64,000 bases of DNA from an uncultured Porphyromonadaceae bacterium (GCA_947178215.1 CAMWXJ010000011.1:1-64000); one strand, 5' to 3'. Positions 1-9,433 are shown, numbered from the stretch's first letter. Notes: generated by a model from the sequence alone, not told the origin. Program-made: numbers and translations.

Positions 1-2
1 AA

Positions 3-155
3 ATTTGTGGAGCTATTCAGAACGAAATTTTGCACTTCGTTCTTGAATCTTCAGTGGATGTCAGGGGCTTGCAGCAACTTCGTATTACGATGGATGAAGA
101 ACTGCAAGCAAGAGTGAGATTGATCGAAGAAACATTAAACTATTCTAACGACTAA
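3..155 (+). CDS. 3' end of an unidentified gene (partial)
   Basis: An open frame enters from the left edge and stops at a TAA at 153-155, giving about 50 C-terminal residues that end in ETLNYSND. The tail is charged and probably helical (QARVRLIEE). I do not recognise a family. The stretch is visibly more AT-rich than the genes that follow, and it converges on xerD with about 50 bases between the two stops. Without the missing 5' part no function can be given; chance read-through of non-coding DNA is possible but less likely given the length of the open frame. Confidence 0.5.
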   Translation: MCGAIQNEILHFVLESSVDVRGLQQLRITMDEELQARVRLIEETLNYSND

Positions 156-206
156 ATTCATTGCATCTTCTGCATTGTGAGATGAAAGCGGTGGAGTCAG
201 CGACAG

Positions 207-1112
207 TCAGCGGCGATTGCGGGGGTGACAGGCAAGGATGTCGCGGCGGAGTATGGTGGTGTCGATGTGGAGATATATTTCGGTCGTGGCAATGCTTTCG
301 TGGCCGAGCATCTGCTGTATGGCGCGCAGGTTGGCACCCCCCTCGAGCAGATGAGAGGCAAAGGAGTGGCGCAGTGTGTGGGGCGAGATTGTCTTTATGA
401 TACCGGCTTCGGCCGCCGCCTGCTTGATGATGTAAAACACCATGACGCGGCTCAGACGGCCTCCGCGACGGTTGAGAAAGAGTATGCCGTTATCGCCCTT
501 GTTGATTGAGGGCAACGAGTTGCGGTCGTCGAGATACGACTCTATCTCTGCCACGGCCGACGGCGCCATAGGCACAAGGCGCTCTTTGTTGCCCTTGCCT
601 ATCACTATGAGGTAGCCTTCGGAGGGGAAGATGCGGTTCATCTCAAGGTTGACGAGCTCACTCACGCGCAGGCCACACGAGTAGAGCGTCTCGATAATGG
701 CACGGTTGCGCTGCCCCTCGGGCTTCGACATGTCGATTGACGCCTCCATAGCATCTATCTCCTCAACCGACAGCGTGTCGGGGAGTCGGCGTGAGGTAGC
801 CGGCGCCTTCAACAGTTCCGACGGATTGACGTCGATGTGGCCGTCGGCGGTGAGGAAGCCGAAAAACGACTTTATGCCTGATATTATGCGCGCCTGGGTG
901 GTGGCGGCGACCCCGAGGTCGTAAAGCCCTGCGGCAAAGGCCCGAAGCGTGTCGATAGTGACCTCAGTGACAGGGATATTCTCGCCATCGATAAATTCCA
1001 GCAGCTTGGAAGCGTCGCGTGCATAGCCGTCGAGCGTGTTGTCGCTGAGTCCGCGCTCGAAGCGCAGATAAGCCTCAAAGAGGTCAATCAGGGCAATGGA
1101 TTGCGGCTTCAT
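207..1112 (-). CDS. xerD: Site-specific tyrosine recombinase XerD
   Basis: This 301-residue protein has the usual XerC/XerD length and layout. The N-terminal SAM-like core-binding domain is at about 6-90 and the catalytic domain at about 110-295. The full catalytic set is visible: R149 (CGLRVSEL), K173 (GKGNKERLVP), H245 and R248 (HTLRHSF), H271 (LGHES) and the nucleophile Y280 (IYLHI). The family resolves chromosome dimers at dif during division, in the cytoplasm at the FtsK septum. Absence of an arm-binding domain and of phage or transposon genes argues against a mobile-element integrase. It is the last gene of a minus-strand run and starts 6 bases after the preceding stop. XerC versus XerD is called on overall similarity and is less certain than the family. 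Confidence 0.88.
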   Translation of the reverse strand: MKPQSIALIDLFEAYLRFERGLSDNTLDGYARDASKLLEFIDGENIPVTEVTIDTLRAFAAGLYDLGVAATTQARIISGIKSFFGFLTADGHIDVNPSELLKAPATSRRLPDTLSVEEIDAMEASIDMSKPEGQRNRAIIETLYSCGLRVSELVNLEMNRIFPSEGYLIVIGKGNKERLVPMAPSAVAEIESYLDDRNSLPSINKGDNGILFLNRRGGRLSRVMVFYIIKQAAAEAGIIKTISPHTLRHSFASHLLEGGANLRAIQQMLGHESIATTEIYLHIDTTILRRDILACHPRNRR

Positions 1113-1118
1113 GGCTGA

Positions 1119-1526
1119 TTATCGGCGTGGCAGCCACACGTTGAGCCTGAGCGGAGGGATGCCCTCGCGGCAGCAATATATAGCCATGTGGCGGCCCACA
1201 AACAGTACGCCTACGCCATGGTCGCGGGCAAAGGTTTCGAGTGACGGAATATCGTTGCGCGACAGGCAGACATATGTAGCGCAGGGGCGGCCACGATCGG
1301 CGGGCCACTCCCCTACCGAGCCGCGCGCCTCGACGCCCACTCGGTATAGCAGACGCGCCCTGGCGCCGTGAAGCCGATCCTCGGCGTAGTAGCGGGCACC
1401 GCCGCGCGGACGTATCACGCTGTTGAGATAGCCATAGGCAAATGGCGAATGCACACCGAAACCCCGCGTACGCCAGGCACGGCGTAGCGGGGCTGTCAGT
1501 CTGCGTATGATTCCGGGCGAGGTCAT
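1119..1526 (-). CDS. Truncated methyltransferase-like protein (N-terminal part only)
   Basis: The 135-residue product begins with an Arg-rich helix and the segment RGFGVHSPFAYGYLNSVIR, which resembles the N-terminus of a Bacteroidetes group of class I SAM-dependent methyltransferases of roughly twice this length. The rest (from about residue 45) contains no recognisable glycine-rich SAM-binding loop, and the protein stops where the Rossmann core should continue. It is probably a shortened, non-catalytic descendant; a pseudogene is the alternative. Its start overlaps the stop of the YfhO gene by four bases (ATGA) and its stop lies 6 bases before xerD, so translation is probably coupled and the frame seems maintained. 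Confidence 0.6.
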   Translation of the reverse strand: MTSPGIIRRLTAPLRRAWRTRGFGVHSPFAYGYLNSVIRPRGGARYYAEDRLHGARARLLYRVGVEARGSVGEWPADRGRPCATYVCLSRNDIPSLETFARDHGVGVLFVGRHMAIYCCREGIPPLRLNVWLPRR

Positions 1527-4102
1527 GCCCCGGATTTCTTTGAGCCGCCGTTTTCGGCGCCGGCGGGCTGCTTCACAAGCGCTCTCACAGCGAGCGCTAT
1601 TGCCGCCAGAAGCGCAAGATAGATGAGAATAACCGATGTCGACGCTACGGCAACGGTGGTGTGGAGGCTCTGCGGGTCAAACCACATCTCTATCGTGTGG
1701 TGGCCGGCCGGCACGGGAATTGCGCGGAGCAGGTAGTCGACGCGACCTATCTCCACCGGCTCGCCGTCGATAGTGGCGTGCCAGCCCCAGGGGAAGAAGA
1801 CCTCCGAGAACACCGCAATACCGCCACGGGCCGATGTCGCGGAGTAAGTGAGGCGGTCGGGGGCGTATGTTGTGAGCCTGATGACGTCGGCTGAGTCGGC
1901 CGGAGCGGCTTTGCCGAGGATAGCGGCAAACTTCTCGTCGGCCACAGCGGCGCGGCGCGTGTCGAGAGTGTCGAGCGCGTCCATTTCAGCATCGGCGCCG
2001 GCCACATAGGCTATCGTGTCGACAAACCATGCGTTGCCGTAAGCCCGGTCGTTGAATATCACCTGACCACCGCGGTCGACGAAGTAGCGTCCGTTGAGCA
2101 TGTCGACGACGCGGAAGTCGGCTTCGTCGGGCACGCCGGCCTCGAAATTGCCGAGGTGACGGTCAATCATATCCTGGTAGCGGGTGAGTTTGGCCGCATG
2201 GTAGCCGCCTATGGCTTTATGACGGTAAGAGGGCGCCGGGCTCTGGAAAGCGGCGATGTCCATGACACGGTAGTGGGTCGTGGTGTCGGCAAGTATGGCG
2301 CGGTCGGTCTCTGTTTCGGGGAACGGCTCAGGACCGGCCACAAGCTTGGCCACGAAAGCGTCGCCCGCCAGATAGCGTTTGTTGACAAGGAACAGGTCGC
2401 CGCATATCACCACACCTGTCACCGCGGCGGCAAGCGCGAGAGTGAGCTTGCGGCGCAGGTAGAGAAACAGGATGATGAAGCCGATGCCGACAATGAGGAA
2501 AGAACGGAGCGAATCGGCCGATACCATGGTATGGCGCAGGGCCACTACGGCGCTGTAAACGTTAGGATTGGAGAGCGACAGAGCCGCAGCCTGCTGCGGT
2601 GTGGCGCCCTGGGCTTGAAGGGCCTGGCTGAGATAGGCGTCGGTGGAGCGGTCGCCCTCACTTATGGGCGAGCCGAAGATGTCGGGCGAGATGACACCGG
2701 CCAGACATATCACGAGCACTATGCCGAAACACCAGAGGAACGGCTTGCCATACTTGGCCCAAGCCTCGGCACGGTCGGCCGAGAAGATGCGTTGCAGCGC
2801 CATAACGGCGAGCAGCGGCATAGTGAACTCAGCTATGACGAGAATCGACTCAGGAGTGCGGAAGCGGGAGTACATGGGCACATAGTCGATAAACAGGTCG
2901 GTGAGCCACATACAGTTGCGCCCAAGCGCGAGGAGAATCGAGAACAGGGTGAGAATAATGAGCATCCACTTCATAGGGCCGCGCACTATCACGCAGCCGA
3001 GCAGGAACAGTGCGCATATAAGCGCACCCACATATACCGGACCGCTTGTGCCCTCGGGCTCGCCGAAGTACTGCCCAACCCATTGGAGATACTGCTGCTC
3101 GGCCTGCCCTATCGAACCGTTGGCGGCCATATCCTGCGCTTCGGGCAGGTCAGCGAGGGTGAGCATCATGTTGCGGCCGGCGACGGGACGCATCGAGGCT
3201 CCGCCCTTGACGTTGGGGATGAGTAGCGTCCAGGTCTCGGAACGACCATAGCTGTACTGAGTGATATAGTCGCGGTTGAGGCCGTCGGTCATGTTGGCCG
3301 GGTCGGTGTCGGTCGACAGCTCGGAGTGGTTGCCGCGCATGGTCTCCTTGGAATACTCGTAGGTGTTGTAGAGGCTCGGCAGATTGGCACCCACGGCGAG
3401 AAGCGCGCCAACGAAAAGCGCGCCGGTGGCGATAGCCCAGCGGCGCACCCGGCCGGTGCGGATAGCGTCGATGAGATAAACCACTACAAATCCGGCCGTG
3501 ACAGCCAGGAAATAATAGGTCATCTGCACATGGTTGCCGGCAATCTGGAGCATGGCGAAGAGCGCGGCCACGGCGCTGCCAAGCAGGTAGCGGCCGCGAT
3601 AAGCGAGCACGAGACCTGCAATAGTGGGCGGCACATAGGCCAGCGTGATGAACTTCCAGATATGGCCGGCGCCGATGATGATGATGAAGTAGGAGGAGAA
3701 GCCGTAGCCTAAGGCGCCTATCAGAGCCACATACCACTTCATCTTCATCGACAGGCCGAGTATGAGGAAGCCAATCATCATCATAGCGAGGAGATTGGCG
3801 GGCGACGGCAGGCCGAGGCCCATTACTGTGTTGAGCCACGTGAAGAGCGAGTTGGAGGGATATGAAGGCGAAATCTGGAAAGTGGGCATACCCGAGAAAA
3901 GGCTGTTGGTCCAGCGCGGAGCGTGGCCTGTGGCCTGCTCGTAGAGCTGCGCCTCATGGCCTATCGCGGCACCCTGCTGCATGTCGTGCTGTCGCAGCAC
4001 GTCGCCGCGGGCGGCTTCGGGATAGAAATATACAAATGCCGTGACGGCAATCACGACAAGGGCTATGAGTGTGCCCCAAACGGCCGGTCGACGGAGGTTC
4101 AT
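1523..4102 (-). CDS. YfhO-family polytopic membrane protein
   Basis: An 859-residue inner-membrane protein with an N-terminal transmembrane helix (about 10-29), a long first extracytoplasmic loop, a dense block of hydrophobic helices (about 95-580), a soluble extracytoplasmic region (about 590-800) and a last helix near 815-840. This is the layout of the YfhO family. YfhO proteins are GT-C-fold glycosyltransferases that, in Firmicutes, use lipid-linked sugars to decorate teichoic acids. Bacteroidetes have no teichoic acids, so the acceptor here is unknown; surface glycan or lipid glycosylation is inference. It lies 4 bases downstream of the GNAT gene and overlaps the following gene, in a six-gene run. 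Confidence 0.8.
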   Translation of the reverse strand: MNLRRPAVWGTLIALVVIAVTAFVYFYPEAARGDVLRQHDMQQGAAIGHEAQLYEQATGHAPRWTNSLFSGMPTFQISPSYPSNSLFTWLNTVMGLGLPSPANLLAMMMIGFLILGLSMKMKWYVALIGALGYGFSSYFIIIIGAGHIWKFITLAYVPPTIAGLVLAYRGRYLLGSAVAALFAMLQIAGNHVQMTYYFLAVTAGFVVVYLIDAIRTGRVRRWAIATGALFVGALLAVGANLPSLYNTYEYSKETMRGNHSELSTDTDPANMTDGLNRDYITQYSYGRSETWTLLIPNVKGGASMRPVAGRNMMLTLADLPEAQDMAANGSIGQAEQQYLQWVGQYFGEPEGTSGPVYVGALICALFLLGCVIVRGPMKWMLIILTLFSILLALGRNCMWLTDLFIDYVPMYSRFRTPESILVIAEFTMPLLAVMALQRIFSADRAEAWAKYGKPFLWCFGIVLVICLAGVISPDIFGSPISEGDRSTDAYLSQALQAQGATPQQAAALSLSNPNVYSAVVALRHTMVSADSLRSFLIVGIGFIILFLYLRRKLTLALAAAVTGVVICGDLFLVNKRYLAGDAFVAKLVAGPEPFPETETDRAILADTTTHYRVMDIAAFQSPAPSYRHKAIGGYHAAKLTRYQDMIDRHLGNFEAGVPDEADFRVVDMLNGRYFVDRGGQVIFNDRAYGNAWFVDTIAYVAGADAEMDALDTLDTRRAAVADEKFAAILGKAAPADSADVIRLTTYAPDRLTYSATSARGGIAVFSEVFFPWGWHATIDGEPVEIGRVDYLLRAIPVPAGHHTIEMWFDPQSLHTTVAVASTSVILIYLALLAAIALAVRALVKQPAGAENGGSKKSGA

Positions 4103-4106
4103 TGGC

Positions 4107-4667
4107 TTAACGGTGTGTTGAGTGGTTGGTATCGAAGATGATTTCGGGTGTGTCGAGGCCCGATGACACGGGCCTCAGGAGCAGCTGGTAATCGACAACA
4201 TCGAGCCAGCGTCCAAACTTGCGTCCCACAGCGCTGAAATAGCTCACTTGACGGAAGCCGAGAGCCGAGTGCATGGCGCAGGAAGCCTCGTTGCCGGCGG
4301 TGATGCAGGCTATGAGCGACACCGTGCCGCGGCGGCGGCACTCGTCGATGAGCGCCTCCATCAGCTTCCTGCCTATGCCGCGGCGGGCATAGACAGGATT
4401 GATGTAGACGGTGGTTTCAAGGGTGGGATTATATGCGGCCCGCTCTTTCCACGGGTGCGCATAGCAATAACCGGCGACGGTGCCGTCGGGTTCCCGCCAC
4501 AGGAATCCCGGAAATTCGCCGAGGAAGTCCTCGAGGCGCTGACGCATCTGAGAGGCCGACGGAGGCTCGTCGGCGCTCTCAAACGATATGTCGGTGTCGG
4601 TGACGAAATGGCGGTAGATGCGGGCTATCGCTTCCGCGTCACGCGCCGGGTCGATAGGCTGTATCAT
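4107..4667 (-). CDS. GNAT N-acetyltransferase, phosphinothricin-acetyltransferase-like
   Basis: The 186-residue protein covers one GNAT domain (about 1-165). The acetyl-CoA pyrophosphate-binding motif is RRGIGR at 95-100, followed by the expected helix (KLMEALIDEC). The early IYRHFVTDTDISFE segment and the GFRQVSYF end segment match the YncA/PAT (MddA) branch, which acetylates phosphinothricin, methionine sulfoximine and similar amines. The true substrate cannot be read from the sequence. It is cytoplasmic, with no signal peptide. It sits 3 bases after the tricorn-like protease and 4 bases before YfhO, so all three are almost certainly on one mRNA. Confidence 0.85.
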   Translation of the reverse strand: MIQPIDPARDAEAIARIYRHFVTDTDISFESADEPPSASQMRQRLEDFLGEFPGFLWREPDGTVAGYCYAHPWKERAAYNPTLETTVYINPVYARRGIGRKLMEALIDECRRRGTVSLIACITAGNEASCAMHSALGFRQVSYFSAVGRKFGRWLDVVDYQLLLRPVSSGLDTPEIIFDTNHSTHR

Positions 4668-4670
4668 AGG

Positions 4671-7600
4671 TCAGAGGCCGAGGTCACGGAATGTACGGGG
4701 AGCGGGCACGCCGGGAAGCTCCTTGCGGTCCTTGAGCTGTTCGAGGGCTGTGGAGATAGCCTTTTCGAGCTGCTGGTCGATGCCGGCCTCCTCCTTTATG
4801 GGGTCGTTGTCGATGAGGATATCGGGCTCCACACCACGGTTCTCCACAATCCACTGGCCGGTGGCGGCGTCGTAGTTGGTGAAGAACGGCACGCGCACGT
4901 CGGTGCCGTCCATGTAGGGCAGCGAGCCTGAGATGCCTATGATGCCTCCCCATGTGCGGGTGCCGATAACGGTGCCGAGCTTATTGGCCTTGAAGCTCCA
5001 CGGGAAGAGGTCGCCGTCGCTGGCCGAGTACTTGTTGATGAGCAGCACCTTCGGGCCCACATGCGTGGCGTCGGGGATAGTACCGACCTGACTCGACGTG
5101 CGACTCATTGTCATGCGGTAGGGCTTGCGGAGCAGGCGCTCGATAATCATGGGGCTGACGTTGCCGCCGCCGTTGGCACGGTCGTCGATAATAAGCGCCT
5201 CCTTGTCGAGCTGCGGGTAGAAGTAGCGGGCAAACTCGTTGAGGCCTTCGGGCCCCATGTCGGGGATGTAGATGTAGCCCACGCGGCCGTCAGTGGCCTC
5301 CTCGACTTTCTTGATGTTGCCTACGACCCAATTGTAGTGGCGGAGCGGCTCCTCGTTGTCGGTGGGCTTGACCACGACCTTGCGGGCGCCGTCGGCCGAC
5401 GGCTTGCCGTTGACGGTGAGCTCGGTGAGCACGCCGGCCTTGCCGGCGAGAAGCGAGTAGATGTTGTCGGTGGTAGAGGTGGGCACGCCGTCGATAGCGA
5501 CGATGTAGTCGCCCTCGCTCACGCCGAGGCCCGGCTCGCCGAGAGGCGAGCGCAGACTTGCCGAGTAGACGGCTCCGGGGATAATGTGGTCGATACGGTA
5601 GAAGCCGCTCTTGGCGTCACGGCTTATGTCGGCGCCGAGCAGACCCATCGACACACGCTCTATCTGCTTCACCTCACCGGGGTTGACGTAGGCGTGACCG
5701 CAGGCAAGCTCGGCAATCATCTCGCCGATGATGTAGTTGAGGTCATAGCGTGTGGCGCAGTAAGGGAGCAGTTGTGCGTATTTATCCTTTATGGCTTTCC
5801 AGTCCACACCGTGCATATTTTCGAGGTAGAATCCGTCGCGGAAAGCGCGCCAGGTCTCATCGAAAATCTGAGGCCACTCCTGCGAATAGTCGACAATGGC
5901 GGTCATGTCGGCGAGACTTACGGGATTGTTCAGACGCATCTCCGACGTGGGGAGGTCGGTGACGTATATCTTGCCGTCGCGGCCGCTCACCACTGCCTTA
6001 CGTCCTGTGGGGTCGACCGTCATGGAGCCGCGGCCAATCTCCGTCTCCTTGTTTGTGTCAAGCGATAGCATCTTTATCGCGCCGTCATTGTACCAGATAT
6101 GGCCTTTGGCGTCGGCATATATGGGGCGGTAGTAGCCACCGCGGTCAGACGACAGCTTGACAAGGCGTCCCGGGAGACCATCGGGATTGACCACTGTCGC
6201 TGCGGGAACGGAGCTGTCGGGCTTTTCAGGCTTCTCGGAAGCAGACGCCTCGCCGTCCTTAGGCAGGAGGGGCGAGGGGGTGTCTTCGGCCAGAAGCGCG
6301 AGGTAGAGGCCGCCGAGACGGTTGTAGGTGTGGTTCCATTCGAGAGAACCGTAGGTGGGATTGAAGTCGCGGTCGGCCTCGAAGACGAGATATTTGCCGT
6401 CGGCACTGAAAATGGGCGACGACGAGTTGTACCACTTCTCGGTGGCGGGATATTCCTTGCCGGTGGTGCGGTCGTAGAGCCATATCACCGAGAATGTGTT
6501 CTTGTCGGGGCGGGTGTAGGCAATCCAGCGGCTGTCGGGCGAGAAGCTGAGCGAGCGTATCTCGCTTTCGGGACAGGTCACGAGGGTCTTTTTGGCGCCG
6601 GTGACGGGATTGACCTCGACCATGCGGTTGCGGCGGTCGGTGTAGACTATGGCTTTGGAGTCGGGAGTCCATGCCAGACGGCGGATGTAGGTGTCATTGT
6701 CCTTGGTGAGCTGACGTGCCTCACTGTTGGAGTCGGCGGGGCGAAGCCATATCTCCGTCTCGCCGGAGAGGTCGCTGATATAAGCGATGCTGTTGCCGTC
6801 GGGGCTGAACGCGGCGCCGCGGTCGTTGGCACCGGGCGTGTGGGTCAGCAGACGTGTAACACCGCTCTTAGCGGGCACATCAAACACCTCGCCGCGTGCG
6901 GTGACAGCAAGACGTGTGGCGCCGGGGTTGGGCGATATTGCGGTGATGTTGTCGGCTACGGCCTTGCGCTCGGCGCGGGCCATGGGGCGATCGCTCCCGA
7001 GAGTCACTTCCACTTTCTCTGTCACACCCTTGGCAGGATCGTAGGTCCATAGATAGCCCCCTTTCTCAAACACTATGGTCTTGCCGTCGGTCGAGGGAAA
7101 CTTTATGTCATAGTCTGTGAAGTCGGTCACCTTGCGGGTAGCGCCCGTAGTGGTGTCGTAGGCGAAGAGATTCATCGTCATGTCGCGGTCGGAGATAAAG
7201 TATATCTCCTTGCCTATCCACATGGGGATTATGTCCTGGGCTGGATTGTCGGTGATATTTACTACGGTCTTGGCCTGCGGGTCGTAAATCCAGATGTCGT
7301 CGGCCATGCCGCCGCGGTAATACTTCCAGTTGCGGAACTCACGCATCACGCGATTGTAGGCGAGCTTCTTGCCGTCGGGGCTCCATGAAGCGAAGCCGCC
7401 CTCGGGCAGCGGCATGCGCTCGGCCATTCCGCCTGTGGGTGCCACTTCCCAGAGCTTACCGTCGAATCCGTCGCCGGTGCGATTGCGGTAGAGGATGCTA
7501 TTGCCGTCGGGGCTCCATGTCACGACGATGTTGTTGGGACCCATGCGGTCGCCGAGGTCGTCGCGCGAGTTGGTCGAAGTGTAGGTCAGGCGCTTCGGCT

Positions 7601-7901
7601 CGCCTCCGGTGGCGGGAATGGTGTAGACCTCTGTGTTGCCGTCATACTGGCCGGTAAAGGCTATCGTCGAACCGTCGGGGCTGAAACGGGGGAATATCTC
7701 ATTACCTTCGTGGGATGTCAGGCGGCGTGCCTGTCCCCCCTTGGCGGGCACCGAGTAAAGGTCGCCGCCGTAGCTGAACACAATTGTCGACCCGTTGACA
7801 GCGGGAAAACGGAGCAGGCGCGCCTCGGCACCCGGGGCAGCCGACGCTCCGGCCATACCAAGGCCGAGCGCCGCTGCTATAAGGCTGTTTCGCAGCATCA
7901 T
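4671..7901 (-). CDS. Exported tricorn-like S41 peptidase
   Basis: A 1076-residue protein starting with a signal peptide (basic start, hydrophobic 6-22). It then has two beta-propeller regions built of WD40-like PD40 repeats such as FSPDGSTIAF and WSPDGNSILY (about 30-560), a helical C1 segment, a PDZ domain (about 755-850) and an S41 catalytic domain (about 860-1060). Tricorn-type residues are visible at matching spacing: H736 (CGHAY), S961 (YSASDGD, presumed nucleophile) and E1020 (VENRG). Archaeal tricorn trims proteasome peptides in the cytosol; the signal peptide here points to a periplasmic peptide-degrading role. The length is that of full tricorn. It lies 34 bases after the MFS gene and 3 bases before the GNAT gene. 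Confidence 0.9.
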   Translation of the reverse strand: MMLRNSLIAAALGLGMAGASAAPGAEARLLRFPAVNGSTIVFSYGGDLYSVPAKGGQARRLTSHEGNEIFPRFSPDGSTIAFTGQYDGNTEVYTIPATGGEPKRLTYTSTNSRDDLGDRMGPNNIVVTWSPDGNSILYRNRTGDGFDGKLWEVAPTGGMAERMPLPEGGFASWSPDGKKLAYNRVMREFRNWKYYRGGMADDIWIYDPQAKTVVNITDNPAQDIIPMWIGKEIYFISDRDMTMNLFAYDTTTGATRKVTDFTDYDIKFPSTDGKTIVFEKGGYLWTYDPAKGVTEKVEVTLGSDRPMARAERKAVADNITAISPNPGATRLAVTARGEVFDVPAKSGVTRLLTHTPGANDRGAAFSPDGNSIAYISDLSGETEIWLRPADSNSEARQLTKDNDTYIRRLAWTPDSKAIVYTDRRNRMVEVNPVTGAKKTLVTCPESEIRSLSFSPDSRWIAYTRPDKNTFSVIWLYDRTTGKEYPATEKWYNSSSPIFSADGKYLVFEADRDFNPTYGSLEWNHTYNRLGGLYLALLAEDTPSPLLPKDGEASASEKPEKPDSSVPAATVVNPDGLPGRLVKLSSDRGGYYRPIYADAKGHIWYNDGAIKMLSLDTNKETEIGRGSMTVDPTGRKAVVSGRDGKIYVTDLPTSEMRLNNPVSLADMTAIVDYSQEWPQIFDETWRAFRDGFYLENMHGVDWKAIKDKYAQLLPYCATRYDLNYIIGEMIAELACGHAYVNPGEVKQIERVSMGLLGADISRDAKSGFYRIDHIIPGAVYSASLRSPLGEPGLGVSEGDYIVAIDGVPTSTTDNIYSLLAGKAGVLTELTVNGKPSADGARKVVVKPTDNEEPLRHYNWVVGNIKKVEEATDGRVGYIYIPDMGPEGLNEFARYFYPQLDKEALIIDDRANGGGNVSPMIIERLLRKPYRMTMSRTSSQVGTIPDATHVGPKVLLINKYSASDGDLFPWSFKANKLGTVIGTRTWGGIIGISGSLPYMDGTDVRVPFFTNYDAATGQWIVENRGVEPDILIDNDPIKEEAGIDQQLEKAISTALEQLKDRKELPGVPAPRTFRDLGL

Positions 7902-7935
7902 ATTGCTTGATGTTTAATTAGTGGGAGAAGGGATG

Positions 7936-9378
7936 TCACTGCACGCTTTCGCTCTCGGCTTCAAGGACTTCTTCCTTGTCCTTGATGTTGGGGAGTTCGA
8001 GGCCGTAATGCTTGCGGGCGTCAAGAATCTTGAGCCAGATGCCGAACACCAGAGCGAGGGCTCCGAGGCAGGCAAAGAGAAGCATGGGCCATGTGTAGTT
8101 GTAGTCCATAGGGTCGCTAACGCCCTTGTTGGTGGCGCTGAGCACCTGACCGATGAGGATGGGGAAGAGGGCCAGGCCGATGTTCTGCACCCAGAAGATG
8201 AGCGAGTAGGCCGAACCGAGGAAGCGGGCGTCCATAATCTTGGGCACCGAGGGCCAGAGTGCGGCAGGCACGAGCGAGAAGCTGATGCCGAGTATCACGA
8301 TTGCGGAGAAGGCGATAGCCTCCGACGGCACTGCGGGAAGCACCAGCGCGAAGGTAAGGTGACATACAATCATGAGTATGGCGCCGAGGATGAGCATTGT
8401 TGCGCCCTTGCCCTTGCGGTCAAGGAAGTAGCCGAGGAAGGGGGTGAGCACCATGGCACCCATCGGGAACCAGCGGAAGATGTCGGAAGCGGTGGTGGCA
8501 TCGATATGGAGGGTGCATTGAAGCATGTTGGCGGCGTAGCGCTGGAAGGGGAAGATCGCCGAGTAGTAGAGCACACACAGCAGAGCCACAATCCAGAAGA
8601 GCTTGCTGCGGAAAATGAAGCCCACGTCGCTGATTTTGAACTCTTCGTCGGCCTCCTGCTTGCTATCTTCGCGAGCCTTGGCAAGCTCGCTGTCAAGACG
8701 AGTGTCGAAGATGCAGAACACGAGGAAGTTGAGCAGACCTATCACGAGGAGAGCGGCACAGAAGCCTACGGGAATTACAACGGTGGGGTCGACGGCGCCG
8801 AACCAACCGCTATCGGCCAGGCGTGGCGACATAGAGAAGATTGCAAACACGCCCAGACGCGCGATAGCCATCTCAAGACCCATGGCGAGAGCCATCTCCT
8901 TGCCCTCAAACCACTTGGCGATAGCCTTGCTGACAGTGATACCGGCCATCTCGCAGCCGCAGCCGAAAATCATGAAGCCGAGGGCAGCGAGCTTGGCCGA
9001 GCCGGGCATAACGGTCCACCATGAACCGAGCCACGCGTCGAGGGCCGTACCCTCAAACCACTCGCTCACAGCATAGAATTTAAGGCAGGCACCTACAACC
9101 ATCAGCGAAGCACTGAGAGTACCGGTAAAGCGCACGCCCATCTTATCGAGGATAATGCCGGCCACAATGAGAAAGCCGAATACATTGAGCACATATTCCG
9201 CGCCGGCATAGTAGCCGAATGCGTCGGGTGACCATCCGCGGGTGGTCTCGACAAGAGCCTGCAAAGGCGACATTACGTCAACAAACATGTAGGCGAAAAA
9301 CATCATCGACGCAATCAGAAACAGCGCCGTCCATCTTGCCCAAGCCTTGTCATTGAGCAGCTGTCTTACTTTTTCCAT
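7936..9378 (-). CDS. Major facilitator superfamily transporter
   Basis: A 480-residue inner-membrane carrier with about twelve hydrophobic helices in two bundles separated by a charged central loop (around residues 220-245, DTRLDSELAKAREDSKQEAD). The conserved MFS loop after helix 2 appears as GIILDKMGVR. I chose the ATG at 9376-9378 (MEKVRQLLND) because the open frame upstream of it overlaps a perfect promoter -7 element and encodes nothing membrane-like. The substrate is unknown. Co-transcription with the downstream exported peptidase raises the possibility of peptide or amino-acid uptake, but that is inference. Sialic acid (NanT-like) transport cannot be excluded, though the gene is about 6 kb from the sialate operon and in a different transcript. 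Confidence 0.82.
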   Translation of the reverse strand: MEKVRQLLNDKAWARWTALFLIASMMFFAYMFVDVMSPLQALVETTRGWSPDAFGYYAGAEYVLNVFGFLIVAGIILDKMGVRFTGTLSASLMVVGACLKFYAVSEWFEGTALDAWLGSWWTVMPGSAKLAALGFMIFGCGCEMAGITVSKAIAKWFEGKEMALAMGLEMAIARLGVFAIFSMSPRLADSGWFGAVDPTVVIPVGFCAALLVIGLLNFLVFCIFDTRLDSELAKAREDSKQEADEEFKISDVGFIFRSKLFWIVALLCVLYYSAIFPFQRYAANMLQCTLHIDATTASDIFRWFPMGAMVLTPFLGYFLDRKGKGATMLILGAILMIVCHLTFALVLPAVPSEAIAFSAIVILGISFSLVPAALWPSVPKIMDARFLGSAYSLIFWVQNIGLALFPILIGQVLSATNKGVSDPMDYNYTWPMLLFACLGALALVFGIWLKILDARKHYGLELPNIKDKEEVLEAESESVQ

Positions 9379-9402
9379 TATATAATGTGATATGATTTTA
9401 CG

Positions 9403-9416
9403 GGCGCGGCCGCGCC
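9403..9416. repeat. Perfect GC palindrome in the MFS gene leader
   Basis: GGCGCGGCCGCGCC is a perfect 14-base palindrome lying between the -7 element (9434-9441) and the start codon (9378) of the MFS gene. It stands out in an otherwise AT-rich leader. It could be a repressor site or a small hairpin near the ribosome-binding region. Nothing in the sequence decides between these. Confidence 0.35.
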
Positions 9417-9433
9417 ATATATAAAAATTTTGG

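Noticed and set aside
207..1112. XerD as integrase of a mobile element at the left edge
   Set aside because: Length and lack of arm-binding domain fit a housekeeping recombinase. No attachment repeats, excisionase or cargo genes are visible, although AT-rich sequence to its left is cut off by the edge.
2156..3226. 356-codon open frame opposite the YfhO gene
   Set aside because: Shadow. The sense strand encodes a clean series of transmembrane helices.
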